Positions 7,625 through 15,246 of a stretch of 25,503 nucleotides of DNA are shown here, one piece after another (position 1 is the first letter of the stretch; every line of letters starts with the position of its first letter). The stretch spans positions 1-25,503 of the forward strand of contig CAYMNF010000028.1 of NCBI GenBank assembly GCA_964391735.1, read 5' to 3'. Origin of the DNA: CAG-1031 sp964391735. Lineage in GTDB: Bacteria > Bacteroidota > Bacteroidia > Bacteroidales > Muribaculaceae. Made by a program: the position numbers and the translations under genes. The notes beneath the pieces were generated by a model that did not search any database, was not told the DNA's origin, and saw only the letters and a program-made list of their open reading frames with translations.

Positions 7625-8851
7625 TCACAGCACATACACGGCGGCCAACCGGTCATAGCGGTCGGCCGGCAGCCGATAGTAAACACGCAGGGTGTACCGG
7701 TGCCGGGTTGGGTAAAAGTCACCCTCAATGTTGCGCCGCGGGTCGGCGGCAACGTATTGGTAGTTATAGTGACCCTGCTTCAGCAACAGGGTTTTATGGT
7801 ACATTTGGTATTCATCATCCCACTCCATGGCTGATGAGTCATCAAGCCGGCGGTTAGTAATGTCCCCCTCAATCCACACCGGTTGGGGGCTGCGCGGAGC
7901 TTGCAGAGCAAAGTCCACCAGACAGTAGTCAGCCTCGGTGTCAGAGTCCCTGAAGGCGTCATAGTTGCGGATGACAAAGCCCCCGAATTGTGTCTCGTCA
8001 TAGCTGTAGGGGTCCTCGTTACGCGGGGCGTCAATGTTGATGTTCACCACCGAGATGTCCGGGCGGCGCTCCACCTTCTCCACGCCCAAACCGGGCCATT
8101 GGGTAGAGACGAACTCAAAACGCCGGTACTCGTTGCCGGCGGGGAAAATCAGGTTGCGGTTATGTTCGAATATGGCCTTGTTGCCGGATATACGCAGCGG
8201 CGTGGCGACCGCCACCGTGCGGTCGGGGCGGTTATCCTGGGTGATGCGGCAATTGAGGTCGGTGAACAGATTGAGGCGGCGCAAAGACTCGGGCACACCC
8301 AGAGTGAAAGACACCTGCTGGTGACGTTGATTGCTGTCAATATCCGTCAGGGATGACACCTCGGCATCCTCAAGGGTAATGCTCTGCTCACTAATGCCGA
8401 ACCGCGCCAAGGCCACCGTGTGGTCAGGGTCCTCACGCCGGTAAACCCTCAGCACATAGTTGCCCGAGAGGGTTGGGAGCATGTCGGCATTGGGCAAGTT
8501 GATGCGATAGTTGACATAGTGTACCTGAGTGCCGCGGCTGAAGCGCGCATCCTCAACGTCGGCAACGTTGAAACCGTCAAGGTATTCACTCTCATTTAGG
8601 GGGGAGGGCTCCCAGTCGGCCGTGCAATGAATCAGCTCATAGCGCAACTCAGAGACCTCATCGGTTAGCTCGTCAAAGGAGACGGTGATAATGTCGTTCC
8701 CCCCCAAGGGGATCACCGGCACCGCCAGCGGGTTGCCGTTGACGCTGACCTGCAAGGTGCGGAACGACGGGTCCGGTAACCCTTGCGTCAACACCTCAGC
8801 ACGGCCCAATAATGTCAAGCACAGGATTATGGCGGTCACTGAAAGCCTCAT
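7625..8851 (-). CDS. Type IX secretion plug-family protein (DUF5103)
   Basis: The 408-residue protein has a signal peptide (about 1-18, cleavage near GRA). It shows the DUF5103 pattern: early PSFRTLQVSVNG, TVSFDELTDEVSELRYELIHCTADWEPS (about 55-82), LSGNYVLRVY, then WIEGDITNR and GHYNYQYV near the C-terminus. In Flavobacterium a member of this family acts as a plug for the type IX translocon pore, so an outer-membrane or periplasmic role is likely. Whether it has that job here cannot be told from one gene. It is coupled to the genes on both sides: ATGA overlap with the C_GCAxxG_C_C gene, and its stop overlaps the alternative GTG of DUF3109. The neighbouring Ig proteins with type IX-like tails make a functional link plausible. 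Confidence 0.85.
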   Translation of the reverse strand: MRLSVTAIILCLTLLGRAEVLTQGLPDPSFRTLQVSVNGNPLAVPVIPLGGNDIITVSFDELTDEVSELRYELIHCTADWEPSPLNESEYLDGFNVADVEDARFSRGTQVHYVNYRINLPNADMLPTLSGNYVLRVYRREDPDHTVALARFGISEQSITLEDAEVSSLTDIDSNQRHQQVSFTLGVPESLRRLNLFTDLNCRITQDNRPDRTVAVATPLRISGNKAIFEHNRNLIFPAGNEYRRFEFVSTQWPGLGVEKVERRPDISVVNINIDAPRNEDPYSYDETQFGGFVIRNYDAFRDSDTEADYCLVDFALQAPRSPQPVWIEGDITNRRLDDSSAMEWDDEYQMYHKTLLLKQGHYNYQYVAADPRRNIEGDFYPTRHRYTLRVYYRLPADRYDRLAAVYVL

Positions 8852-9237
8852 TCCTCAGAGGTTTCGGGGTTGTCAAACCGGCGGTGCAGGACAGTGACAG
8901 CGTCCTTGATAAGCTCATTGCAGGGACGGTGAAGCACCTCCTTAAGTTTATAGCAGACCGTTGAGCCGTTTTTGCGGTCAAAGGCGTCGGCCATTTTGCG
9001 GATGCGCCTGTAACACTCAGCCTTAGGGGCCTCAGGGGCCAACAGACCGTCGATCAGCGCCATAGCCGTTATGCACCCGCATGTCTGCTTCATGCCCGCC
9101 ACCCCGCCGCCAAGGCCCATGGCCATGCGCAGATGCTCGGGGTTATCGGTAAACGCGCCCACCACACACTGTGAGCAATTGAGCCCGCGTGCACGCAGCT
9201 GCATGGCACGTTCAATACGTTCGTCAAGGGTTACCAT
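8848..9237 (-). CDS. C_GCAxxG_C_C family redox-type protein
   Basis: The 129-residue protein has the spaced cysteines of the C_GCAxxG_C_C family: CSQC (21-24), CGCITAMALIDG (53-64), C75, C95 and C106, with the glycine stretch GLGGGVAGMKQTCG before the second group. Members are thought to be redox-active or metal-binding; no substrate is known. The family GCAxxG box reads GCITAMALIDG here, slightly off the name motif. Its ATG lies 7 bp inside the 3' end of ung and its stop overlaps the DUF5103 start, so it is embedded in the operon. Confidence 0.82.
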   Translation of the reverse strand: MVTLDERIERAMQLRARGLNCSQCVVGAFTDNPEHLRMAMGLGGGVAGMKQTCGCITAMALIDGLLAPEAPKAECYRRIRKMADAFDRKNGSTVCYKLKEVLHRPCNELIKDAVTVLHRRFDNPETSEE

Positions 9238-9896
9238 TCAATAGGTGTATTATTGTGTTGTACAAGATACTCATTGGCACGTGAAAAGTGCCGGTTGCCA
9301 AAGAAACCGCGATAAGCGCTGAGGGGGGAGGGGTGGGCGCTCTTGAGGACCAGATGCTTCTGCGGGTCGATAAACGCCCCCTTGCGTGCTGCAAACGAGC
9401 CCCAGAGCATGAAGACCAGGTGTTCGCGGTCCTGAGCCAGACGCATAATCGCCTCATCGGTGAGCGTCTGCCAGCCGATGTTGGCGTGGCTTGCCGGTTG
9501 ATGCGCCCTCACCGTCAGAGACGCGTTGAGCAGCAGAACCCCCTGTCGGGCCCAGCGAGACAGGTCCCCGTCGGCCGGGAGGGGCGCACCCGTGTCGGCA
9601 CTAACCTCTCGAAAGATGTTCACCAGCGAGGGCGGGTTGGGGATGCCGGGGGCAACCGAGAACGCCAACCCGTTTGCCTGGCCCACATCATGGTATGGGT
9701 CCTGCCCCAAAATCACCACCTTAACCTTGTCAAAAGGACAGGCATCAAAAGCGGCAAAAATTTGTGGCCCCGGCGGGAAAACCGTGCCCGTGCGGTACTC
9801 ACGGTGCAAGGTCTCGGCCAACTGCGCAAAGTATGGCTGATCCCATTGGCTCGCAAGGGCTTTGTACCAACCCGGTTCAATCTTTACCTTCCTCAT
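9231..9896 (-). CDS. ung: Uracil-DNA glycosylase, family 1
   Basis: The 221-residue enzyme removes uracil from DNA as the first step of base excision repair. The water-activating motif GQDPYH (64-69, Asp66), the PPS loop NPPSL (87-91), LLLNASLTV (121-129), and the leucine loop HPSPLSA (188-194) are all intact. Length fits UNG proteins. The ATG overlaps the radC stop by 4 bases, indicating coupled translation. Nothing unusual is seen apart from the crowded operon. Confidence 0.96.
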   Translation of the reverse strand: MRKVKIEPGWYKALASQWDQPYFAQLAETLHREYRTGTVFPPGPQIFAAFDACPFDKVKVVILGQDPYHDVGQANGLAFSVAPGIPNPPSLVNIFREVSADTGAPLPADGDLSRWARQGVLLLNASLTVRAHQPASHANIGWQTLTDEAIMRLAQDREHLVFMLWGSFAARKGAFIDPQKHLVLKSAHPSPLSAYRGFFGNRHFSRANEYLVQHNNTPIEW

Positions 9897-10615
9897 GGCA
9901 TTCGTCCCTCATCATTATAGCTGTAGTAGCCGTTTTCGGTGATAATAAGGTGGTCAAGAAAGCGTATGCCCACGGCCGCCGCCCCCTTGCCGATGTTGGC
10001 CGTGAGGGTGTCGTCGTTGGCCGAGGGACGCAGGTTGCCCGACGGATGGTTGTGGATGGCTATAATCCCGTCGGCCAGGGCGTCGAGGGAGTGGTGCAAC
10101 AGCAATTTTATATCAACAACCGTCATAGCCGTTCCGCCCTGCGACAAAAGCCGACGACCCTTTATGCGGTTTGAGCGGTTGAGGAAGAGAATCCAGAACT
10201 GCTCATAATCAAGGTGAGCGACATCATGCCGCATAAACTCATACACCACTTGTGAAGAGGTTACCACCGGTTGATGCCCGCGCCGTTCCGCCTCAAGCTG
10301 CTTGTCATGGCGCCGTCCCAACTCAAAAGCCGCCGCCAGGGTAACTGCCTTTGCCGGACCAACCCCCTTGAACTTCTTCACCATCTCGGGAATGCGCATG
10401 CGTGCCAGGCGCGGCAGAGAGTTCTCACATCGCTCCAGCATCTGCTTGCTGAGGTCGATAGCCGAGAGGCCCTCCATGCCCCCACCCAGCAACAGGGCGA
10501 TAAGCTCATGGTTCTGCAGGGAGGTTATTCCGTCAGTCAGAGCGCGCTCACGAGGCCGATCGGCCTCGCTCAGCTGCTTTATCATTATTGATTGGAAAGG
10601 ATTCTCACGCTCCAT
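9893..10615 (-). CDS. radC: RadC family JAB-domain protein
   Basis: The protein has 240 residues from ATG 10615. A helix-hairpin-helix with GVGPAKA (84-90) precedes a JAMM/MPN+ domain with Glu138, HNHPSG (188-193) and Asp201, the expected zinc-ligand set. Despite the name, RadC is not firmly tied to recombination repair; members are suspected metalloproteases or nucleic-acid processing enzymes. A second ATG at 10585 gives the typical MIKQLSEADRPRERAL opening. I keep the longer start because it lies only 2 nt after the glycosyltransferase stop, but either may be used. It overlaps ung by 4 bases. Confidence 0.92.
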   Translation of the reverse strand: MERENPFQSIMIKQLSEADRPRERALTDGITSLQNHELIALLLGGGMEGLSAIDLSKQMLERCENSLPRLARMRIPEMVKKFKGVGPAKAVTLAAAFELGRRHDKQLEAERRGHQPVVTSSQVVYEFMRHDVAHLDYEQFWILFLNRSNRIKGRRLLSQGGTAMTVVDIKLLLHHSLDALADGIIAIHNHPSGNLRPSANDDTLTANIGKGAAAVGIRFLDHLIITENGYYSYNDEGRMP

Positions 10616-10617
10616 AT

Positions 10618-11625
10618 TTACTTCCCTTTTCTGAGTTCAACCTCCTTGGCAACATTGCGCCGCTGCCTCAGCAGATACGTGTTAACCCATGCGCGAATAA
10701 ACCCCGAGCCGTAGCCCGTTATTTGCACCACCGCCGCGGGGACGGCTAACATGCCTACCCGGGGTGACCGCTCCTTAAGTCCGGCAGCAATCCCTATCGC
10801 CAAAAGGTATAATAGAATAGGTGCAAGAAACCAAGGGGAGACCGTTATGGCCAACACCACAAGGGCAATCCCCACGAGCACCGCTAAGGCCGGGAGGGCA
10901 TGCACAGCCTTCAGGGAGCCGGGATAAAGCTGCTGCAGAGTGATGCGGCTACGGCCAAAAATGTGTACCTGGCGGAAAAACTGACGCAGGTTGGTACGCC
11001 GCTTGTGGTAGACGTAGGCATCGCGCAGCAGAACGGTGCGAAACCCGGCAGCGGCGATGCGTTTGCTCATGTCTATGTCCTCAGAGAACATCTCACGGAA
11101 CCCTCCCACCGTGTCATAGACTGCACGACGATATGCCATGTTGAAGGTGCGGGGGGTGAACTTCTCCATACAAACCTTGCCGCCACGTATGCCGCCGGTG
11201 GTCAGGAATCCCGTCATGGCATAGTTGATGGCCTTTTGCAACGGGGTGAAAGAGCTGTGAGCGGCATCCGGGCCCCCGTAGCAGTCAAAATCGGCCCCCT
11301 CAACCTGCCGGCCGGCAACCTCAAAATATTGAGGGGGGATGACGCAATCGCTGTCAAAGAACACTAACCATTGGCCTGCTGAACGCTCTATACCGTGGTT
11401 GCGGGCTAAGGAACGCCCCTCATTCTCCTTATAAAAGTACTTGACCGGCAAACCTTTGGCGGCAAACTCCTCGGAAATATCACCGCTTGGGTCGCTTGAG
11501 CCGTCCTCAACCAGAATAACCTCAAAGTTGCGGGCTGTCTGGTCCAGGAGGCTTTGCAGAAGATCCCTTACCTCATCCCGGCGATTATATACCGGCACAA
11601 TCACAGAAAACAGAGGTGTTGTCAT
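10618..11625 (-). CDS. Membrane-anchored glycosyltransferase, family 2
   Basis: The 335-residue protein opens with FSVIVPVYNRRDEV, has VEDGSSD (39-45), the metal-binding DSD (91-93) and the acceptor-side SEDIDMSKR (181-189), a complete GT-A family 2 set. Three hydrophobic segments follow at about 242-263, 266-283 and 290-308, anchoring it in the inner membrane with the catalytic domain in the cytoplasm. The sugar and acceptor are unknown; a role in a lipid-linked or cell-surface glycan is inferred. No other glycan genes lie next to it, which is unusual for a GT2. Its ATG overlaps the nspC stop by 4 bases. Confidence 0.9.
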   Translation of the reverse strand: MTTPLFSVIVPVYNRRDEVRDLLQSLLDQTARNFEVILVEDGSSDPSGDISEEFAAKGLPVKYFYKENEGRSLARNHGIERSAGQWLVFFDSDCVIPPQYFEVAGRQVEGADFDCYGGPDAAHSSFTPLQKAINYAMTGFLTTGGIRGGKVCMEKFTPRTFNMAYRRAVYDTVGGFREMFSEDIDMSKRIAAAGFRTVLLRDAYVYHKRRTNLRQFFRQVHIFGRSRITLQQLYPGSLKAVHALPALAVLVGIALVVLAITVSPWFLAPILLYLLAIGIAAGLKERSPRVGMLAVPAAVVQITGYGSGFIRAWVNTYLLRQRRNVAKEVELRKGK

Positions 11626-12725
11626 GACATGCGGTTTTTGTAGTCCTGATAAGTAAACCGCCGCAACAGCTCCTCAGTGCCATCAGTGTGCCTAAGCACT
11701 ATGTCTGGATGTTGCAACCCGTTGAACATGGTTGTTTTAACGGTGGTATAGTGGTTCATGTCCTTAAGTGTGAGGCGGTCACCCGGCTGCAGCGGCCGGT
11801 CAAAGTCCCAGCCGTCCTTGAAGTCACCGCTCAGGCACGAGTTGCCCCCAAGGCGATAACGGTAAGGGGCACCGGGGGTTGCCTCGGCCACCTCAGGGAG
11901 GTAAGGCATCTCAAGCGTGTCGGGCATGTGGCAGGCAAAACTTGCATCAATTATGGCCGTAGAAATCCCGCCGTTGCTCACCACGTCAAGCACCTCAACC
12001 TCAAGGTCGCCGGTTTGCCATGTCCATGCACTTCCCGGTTCAAGGATTACCTTAAGGTTGGGATAGCGGCGTCGGAAGTCGGTCAACGTCTCCACTAAAA
12101 GGTCAATATTGTACCCCTTGCGCGTCATCAGGTGTCCGCCACCCATATTCACCCACTTCAGGCGCGGCAACCATCGGCCGAACTCCGCCTCAAAGGCGCG
12201 AAGCACCGTTACGAGGTCCTCAGCCGAAGATTCACACAAGCAATGGAAATGGAATCCGTCAGGGAGGGGGAAGTCAGCCTCAGCCAGCTCACGGGCTGTT
12301 ACCCCGAAGCGGCTGCCCGGCATGCAGGGATTATACATATCAGTCTCGATAACCGAGACCTGAGGGTTAACCCGAAGCCCGGGGGAGACACCCGCAGCCC
12401 GGGCACGCTCGCCGAAGCGCGCCAATTGGCTGAGGGAGTTAAAGGTTATGTGGTCAGCACCGCCAAGGAATGCGTCAATCGTCTCAGGGGTATATACAGG
12501 GCAATAGACATGGGCCCTTCCGCCGAGGCACTCGTTCCCCAATTGCAACTCGTTGAGGGATGATGCCGTGAAGTCCCGGTTATAATCTTGGATAATCGGG
12601 AAACTCCGCCACAACGCGTTGGCCTTGAAGGCCATAATGATTTCGGCACCTGAACGGCGAGCAACCTCGCTTATCAGGCGCAGGTTGTTGCGAAGTTTGT
12701 CTTCATAAACTATGTATCGAGCCAT
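11622..12725 (-). CDS. nspC: Carboxynorspermidine/carboxyspermidine decarboxylase
   Basis: The 367-residue PLP enzyme of the alanine racemase/ornithine decarboxylase fold performs the last step of the alternative spermidine or norspermidine pathway by decarboxylating carboxy(nor)spermidine. Lys34 in MAFKANA is the PLP lysine, and HFHCLCE (159-165), MGGGH (194-198), LEPGSAW (228-234) and the GGNSCLSGD segment (293-301) with the conserved Cys297 are all present. Its usual partner, carboxy(nor)spermidine dehydrogenase, is not in the window. It follows uvrD after 4 bp and overlaps the glycosyltransferase by 4 bp. Confidence 0.95.
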   Translation of the reverse strand: MARYIVYEDKLRNNLRLISEVARRSGAEIIMAFKANALWRSFPIIQDYNRDFTASSLNELQLGNECLGGRAHVYCPVYTPETIDAFLGGADHITFNSLSQLARFGERARAAGVSPGLRVNPQVSVIETDMYNPCMPGSRFGVTARELAEADFPLPDGFHFHCLCESSAEDLVTVLRAFEAEFGRWLPRLKWVNMGGGHLMTRKGYNIDLLVETLTDFRRRYPNLKVILEPGSAWTWQTGDLEVEVLDVVSNGGISTAIIDASFACHMPDTLEMPYLPEVAEATPGAPYRYRLGGNSCLSGDFKDGWDFDRPLQPGDRLTLKDMNHYTTVKTTMFNGLQHPDIVLRHTDGTEELLRRFTYQDYKNRMS

Positions 12726-12729
12726 GGCG

Positions 12730-14997
12730 TCAGATTTTTACGAACCGGGCGAACCTCAGCAAAAGGGTGCGCTGCCCCGTGTTCCGGAATTGTACCGTTA
12801 TGCGTGCCCCACCGGGGTGGTCGGCGTCAACAGCTATTATTTGCCCCGTGCCGAATGTGTTGTGACTGATGTTGTCTCCAACATGCAACTGTGAGATGTC
12901 CGGAGCCTGAGGCGCGTTGGCCGCCGGTTTAGCCACCACGGGAGCCGGGGCTGCCGTGGCAGGGCGCGGGATATAACCCCTGGCCTTGGGACTGTAAGGG
13001 TTGGGGTGTTTAAGGTCGGGGCCTGAAGTGGTGCCCCCGATGCGGGTCAGAAGGTCAGAATCAATGTCAGACAAAAAGCGAGACGGGCGGCAGGCGGTTG
13101 TCATGCCGTTGCGGTATCGGGTGCCGGCATAGGTTAGCATACAGAATTTTTTGGCACGCGTGATGGCCACATACAGCAGTCGCCGCTCCTCCTCGATCTC
13201 AGCAGGTGATTGCAGGGACATTGCCGAGGGGAACAGGTCCTCCTCCACGCCCACAATAAAGACGTTTGCAAACTCCAACCCCTTGGCGGCATGGACGGTC
13301 ATCAGGGTTACGCGCTCCTCGCCGGCGTCCCCCTCGCTGTCTTGGTCAGTAGCCAGCGCCACAGATGCCAGGAAGGTGGGTAGGGAGGCGTCCCCCTCGC
13401 CGCTCTCGTTGGCCTCTTCGACAAATTGGTTTACTGCTGACACCAACTCGGCAAGGTTCTCCTGTTTCGAGATACTTTCAGGGGTGCGGTCGGTCAGCAG
13501 CATTGACACCAACTTTGTGCGCTCGAGGATGGCCTTCACCACCTCATCAGCCGGTGCACCTGCCTGGTTCATGTGTAGAAAGCCCTGTATCAGCTCCTTG
13601 AACCCATTCAGTTTCTTAAGGGTTCCGGCATTGAGGGCCACCCCCTCCGGGTCAAGGATGACCTCCCAGATTGAGGTCTTGCGCTGTATTGCCGCCGAGG
13701 CCAGTTTCCCCAACGTAGTGTCGCCTATGCCGCGTGTCGGGAAATTGATAACACGCCTCAGGGCCTCATCGTCGTTGGGGTTTATGGACAGGCGCATATA
13801 AGCTATTGCGTCCCTGATCTCCTTACGTTGATAGAAGGACAAACCACCGTAAATGCGGTAGGGGATATTGCGTTTGCGCAGCGACTCCTCGAGGATACGA
13901 CTTTGGGCATTTGTGCGGTACAGTACGGCAAATTCGTTGTAGGGGTCGCCCGTAAGCCCGTGTATCGAGGCTATACGGTTGGCAACCAGATACCCCTCCT
14001 CAAAATCGCTGTAGCTGCGCACAACCTCCGGGCGCCGTCCCGTATCCCCCTTTGAGAAAACATTCTTGGGGATTTGACTGCGGTTTTTCTCTATCAGGGA
14101 GTTGGCCACGTTGACAATAGCGCGGGTCGAGCGGTAATTCTGCTCAAGCTTGAAGGTCTGCAGTCCCGGGTAATAGTCACGCAACTTCAGGATATTGTTG
14201 ATGTTGGCACCGCGAAATGAATAAATGCTTTGGGCATCATCCCCCACCATGGTAACATGCCAGTTTCCTTTGGTGAGGTATTGCACTATCCTATGTTGGG
14301 CAAAATTGGTATCCTGATACTCATCAACAAGTACATACTGAAAGAACTCCCGATAGTGGTTACAAATGTCGGGGTTGTCCCTTAGCAACACATTGGTATT
14401 GTATAGCAGGGCATCAAAGTCCATAGCGCCGGCCACACGGCAACGAGCCTCATACTCGGCATACAGGTCAGCCGTAAGGGGACGCTTGGCGCGTTCGTCG
14501 GCCATGACAAGATCTCGGTCCCGGGCATAGGCTTCGGGAGAAATCAGTGCATTCTTGGCCCAAGAAATCACCGAGGCAATTGTTGCCGGTTTGTATATTT
14601 TGTCATCAAGCCCGCGGTCCTTGATAATCATTTTAATCAGGGAGCGAGAGTCACCGGCATCATATATGGTGAAGTTTGACTTATAGCCAATTCGGTCGGC
14701 ATGCGTACGCAGTATGCGAGCGAAGATTGAGTGGAATGTGCCCATCCACAGGCGTGAGGCAGTCTTTTCCCCCACAAGTGACTGTATGCGCGTACGCATC
14801 TCACGGGCCGCCTTGTTTGTAAATGTCAAAGCCAGGATGCGCCATGGCTCATAGCCATTTACAAGCAGGTGCACAATTTTATAGGTGAGGACACGGGTTT
14901 TCCCCGACCCGGCACCGGCAATGACCAATTGCGGCCCGTCGCAGTATTCGACGGCCACGCGCTGTTGCTCGTTGAGCTGACTCAGATAATCGTGCAT
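12730..14997 (-). CDS. UvrD/PcrA-type superfamily 1 DNA helicase
   Basis: The 755-residue 3'-5' helicase has Walker A GAGSGKT (28-34), LTFTNKAAREM (57-67), WMGTFHSIFARIL (84-96), VDEYQDT (224-230), VGDDAQSIYSFRGA (251-264), then LEQNYRS, VTLMTVHAAKGLEF and LYVAITRAKK in the C-terminal half. The end (LHVGDNISHNTFGTGQI...) matches the Tudor-like domain that in PcrA/UvrD contacts RNA polymerase, which suggests a transcription-linked repair role. The linker before it (about 665-700) is rich in Ala and Pro. It heads the eight-gene run. The start is MHDYLSQLNEQQ; a promoter box lies only 5 nt upstream of the ATG. Confidence 0.95.
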   Translation of the reverse strand: MHDYLSQLNEQQRVAVEYCDGPQLVIAGAGSGKTRVLTYKIVHLLVNGYEPWRILALTFTNKAAREMRTRIQSLVGEKTASRLWMGTFHSIFARILRTHADRIGYKSNFTIYDAGDSRSLIKMIIKDRGLDDKIYKPATIASVISWAKNALISPEAYARDRDLVMADERAKRPLTADLYAEYEARCRVAGAMDFDALLYNTNVLLRDNPDICNHYREFFQYVLVDEYQDTNFAQHRIVQYLTKGNWHVTMVGDDAQSIYSFRGANINNILKLRDYYPGLQTFKLEQNYRSTRAIVNVANSLIEKNRSQIPKNVFSKGDTGRRPEVVRSYSDFEEGYLVANRIASIHGLTGDPYNEFAVLYRTNAQSRILEESLRKRNIPYRIYGGLSFYQRKEIRDAIAYMRLSINPNDDEALRRVINFPTRGIGDTTLGKLASAAIQRKTSIWEVILDPEGVALNAGTLKKLNGFKELIQGFLHMNQAGAPADEVVKAILERTKLVSMLLTDRTPESISKQENLAELVSAVNQFVEEANESGEGDASLPTFLASVALATDQDSEGDAGEERVTLMTVHAAKGLEFANVFIVGVEEDLFPSAMSLQSPAEIEEERRLLYVAITRAKKFCMLTYAGTRYRNGMTTACRPSRFLSDIDSDLLTRIGGTTSGPDLKHPNPYSPKARGYIPRPATAAPAPVVAKPAANAPQAPDISQLHVGDNISHNTFGTGQIIAVDADHPGGARITVQFRNTGQRTLLLRFARFVKI

Positions 14998-15002
14998 GGG
15001 GA

Positions 15003-15033
15003 CAAAGTTACAAAAACCTGACGGGTGTAGAAA
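15003..15033 (-). promoter_or_regulatory. Promoter of the uvrD operon, almost at the start codon
   Basis: TAACTTTG (15010 to 15003) fits the -7 consensus exactly and TTTC (15033 to 15030) lies 19 nt upstream in place of TTTG. Only TCCCC separates the box from the ATG at 14997, so the transcript should begin within a few bases of the start codon. Confidence 0.6.
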
Positions 15034-15132
15034 GCGGATGAGCGTAAAAGTGAGTTGTCAACACCACAACGCGGTGCCCGGGAAAATATTTTAAAAATTA
15101 TTACCCTGTTGAAAAAATAAATCAAAATAATG

Positions 15133-15163
15133 TTGGGGTATTTGTTAAAAAAAACTATCTTTG
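15133..15163 (+). promoter_or_regulatory. Promoter of the galactose operon
   Basis: TATCTTTG (15156-15163) serves as -7 box and TTG (15133-15135) as -33 element, 20 nt apart. The leader before the ATG at 15247 would be about 78 nt and contains the direct repeat taactaa(g/c). It is divergent from the uvrD promoter about 100 bp away; I see no clear operator. Confidence 0.6.
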
Positions 15164-15246
15164 TGGTTGAGGCGCAAAGCACACTGATTGTTGCCTGAAG
15201 GAGTTGATAACTAAGTAACTAACGATAGAAACCAAATATTTAATCC

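Noticed and set aside
7596..7628. GTG start for the DUF3109 gene
   Set aside because: It overlaps the DUF5103 stop, but the family usually begins at the M(F/I)QIG segment, which is the ATG at 7595.
15034..15132. Riboswitch or operator between uvrD and GH2
   Set aside because: No convincing stem set or symmetric site was seen in this A/T-rich gap.
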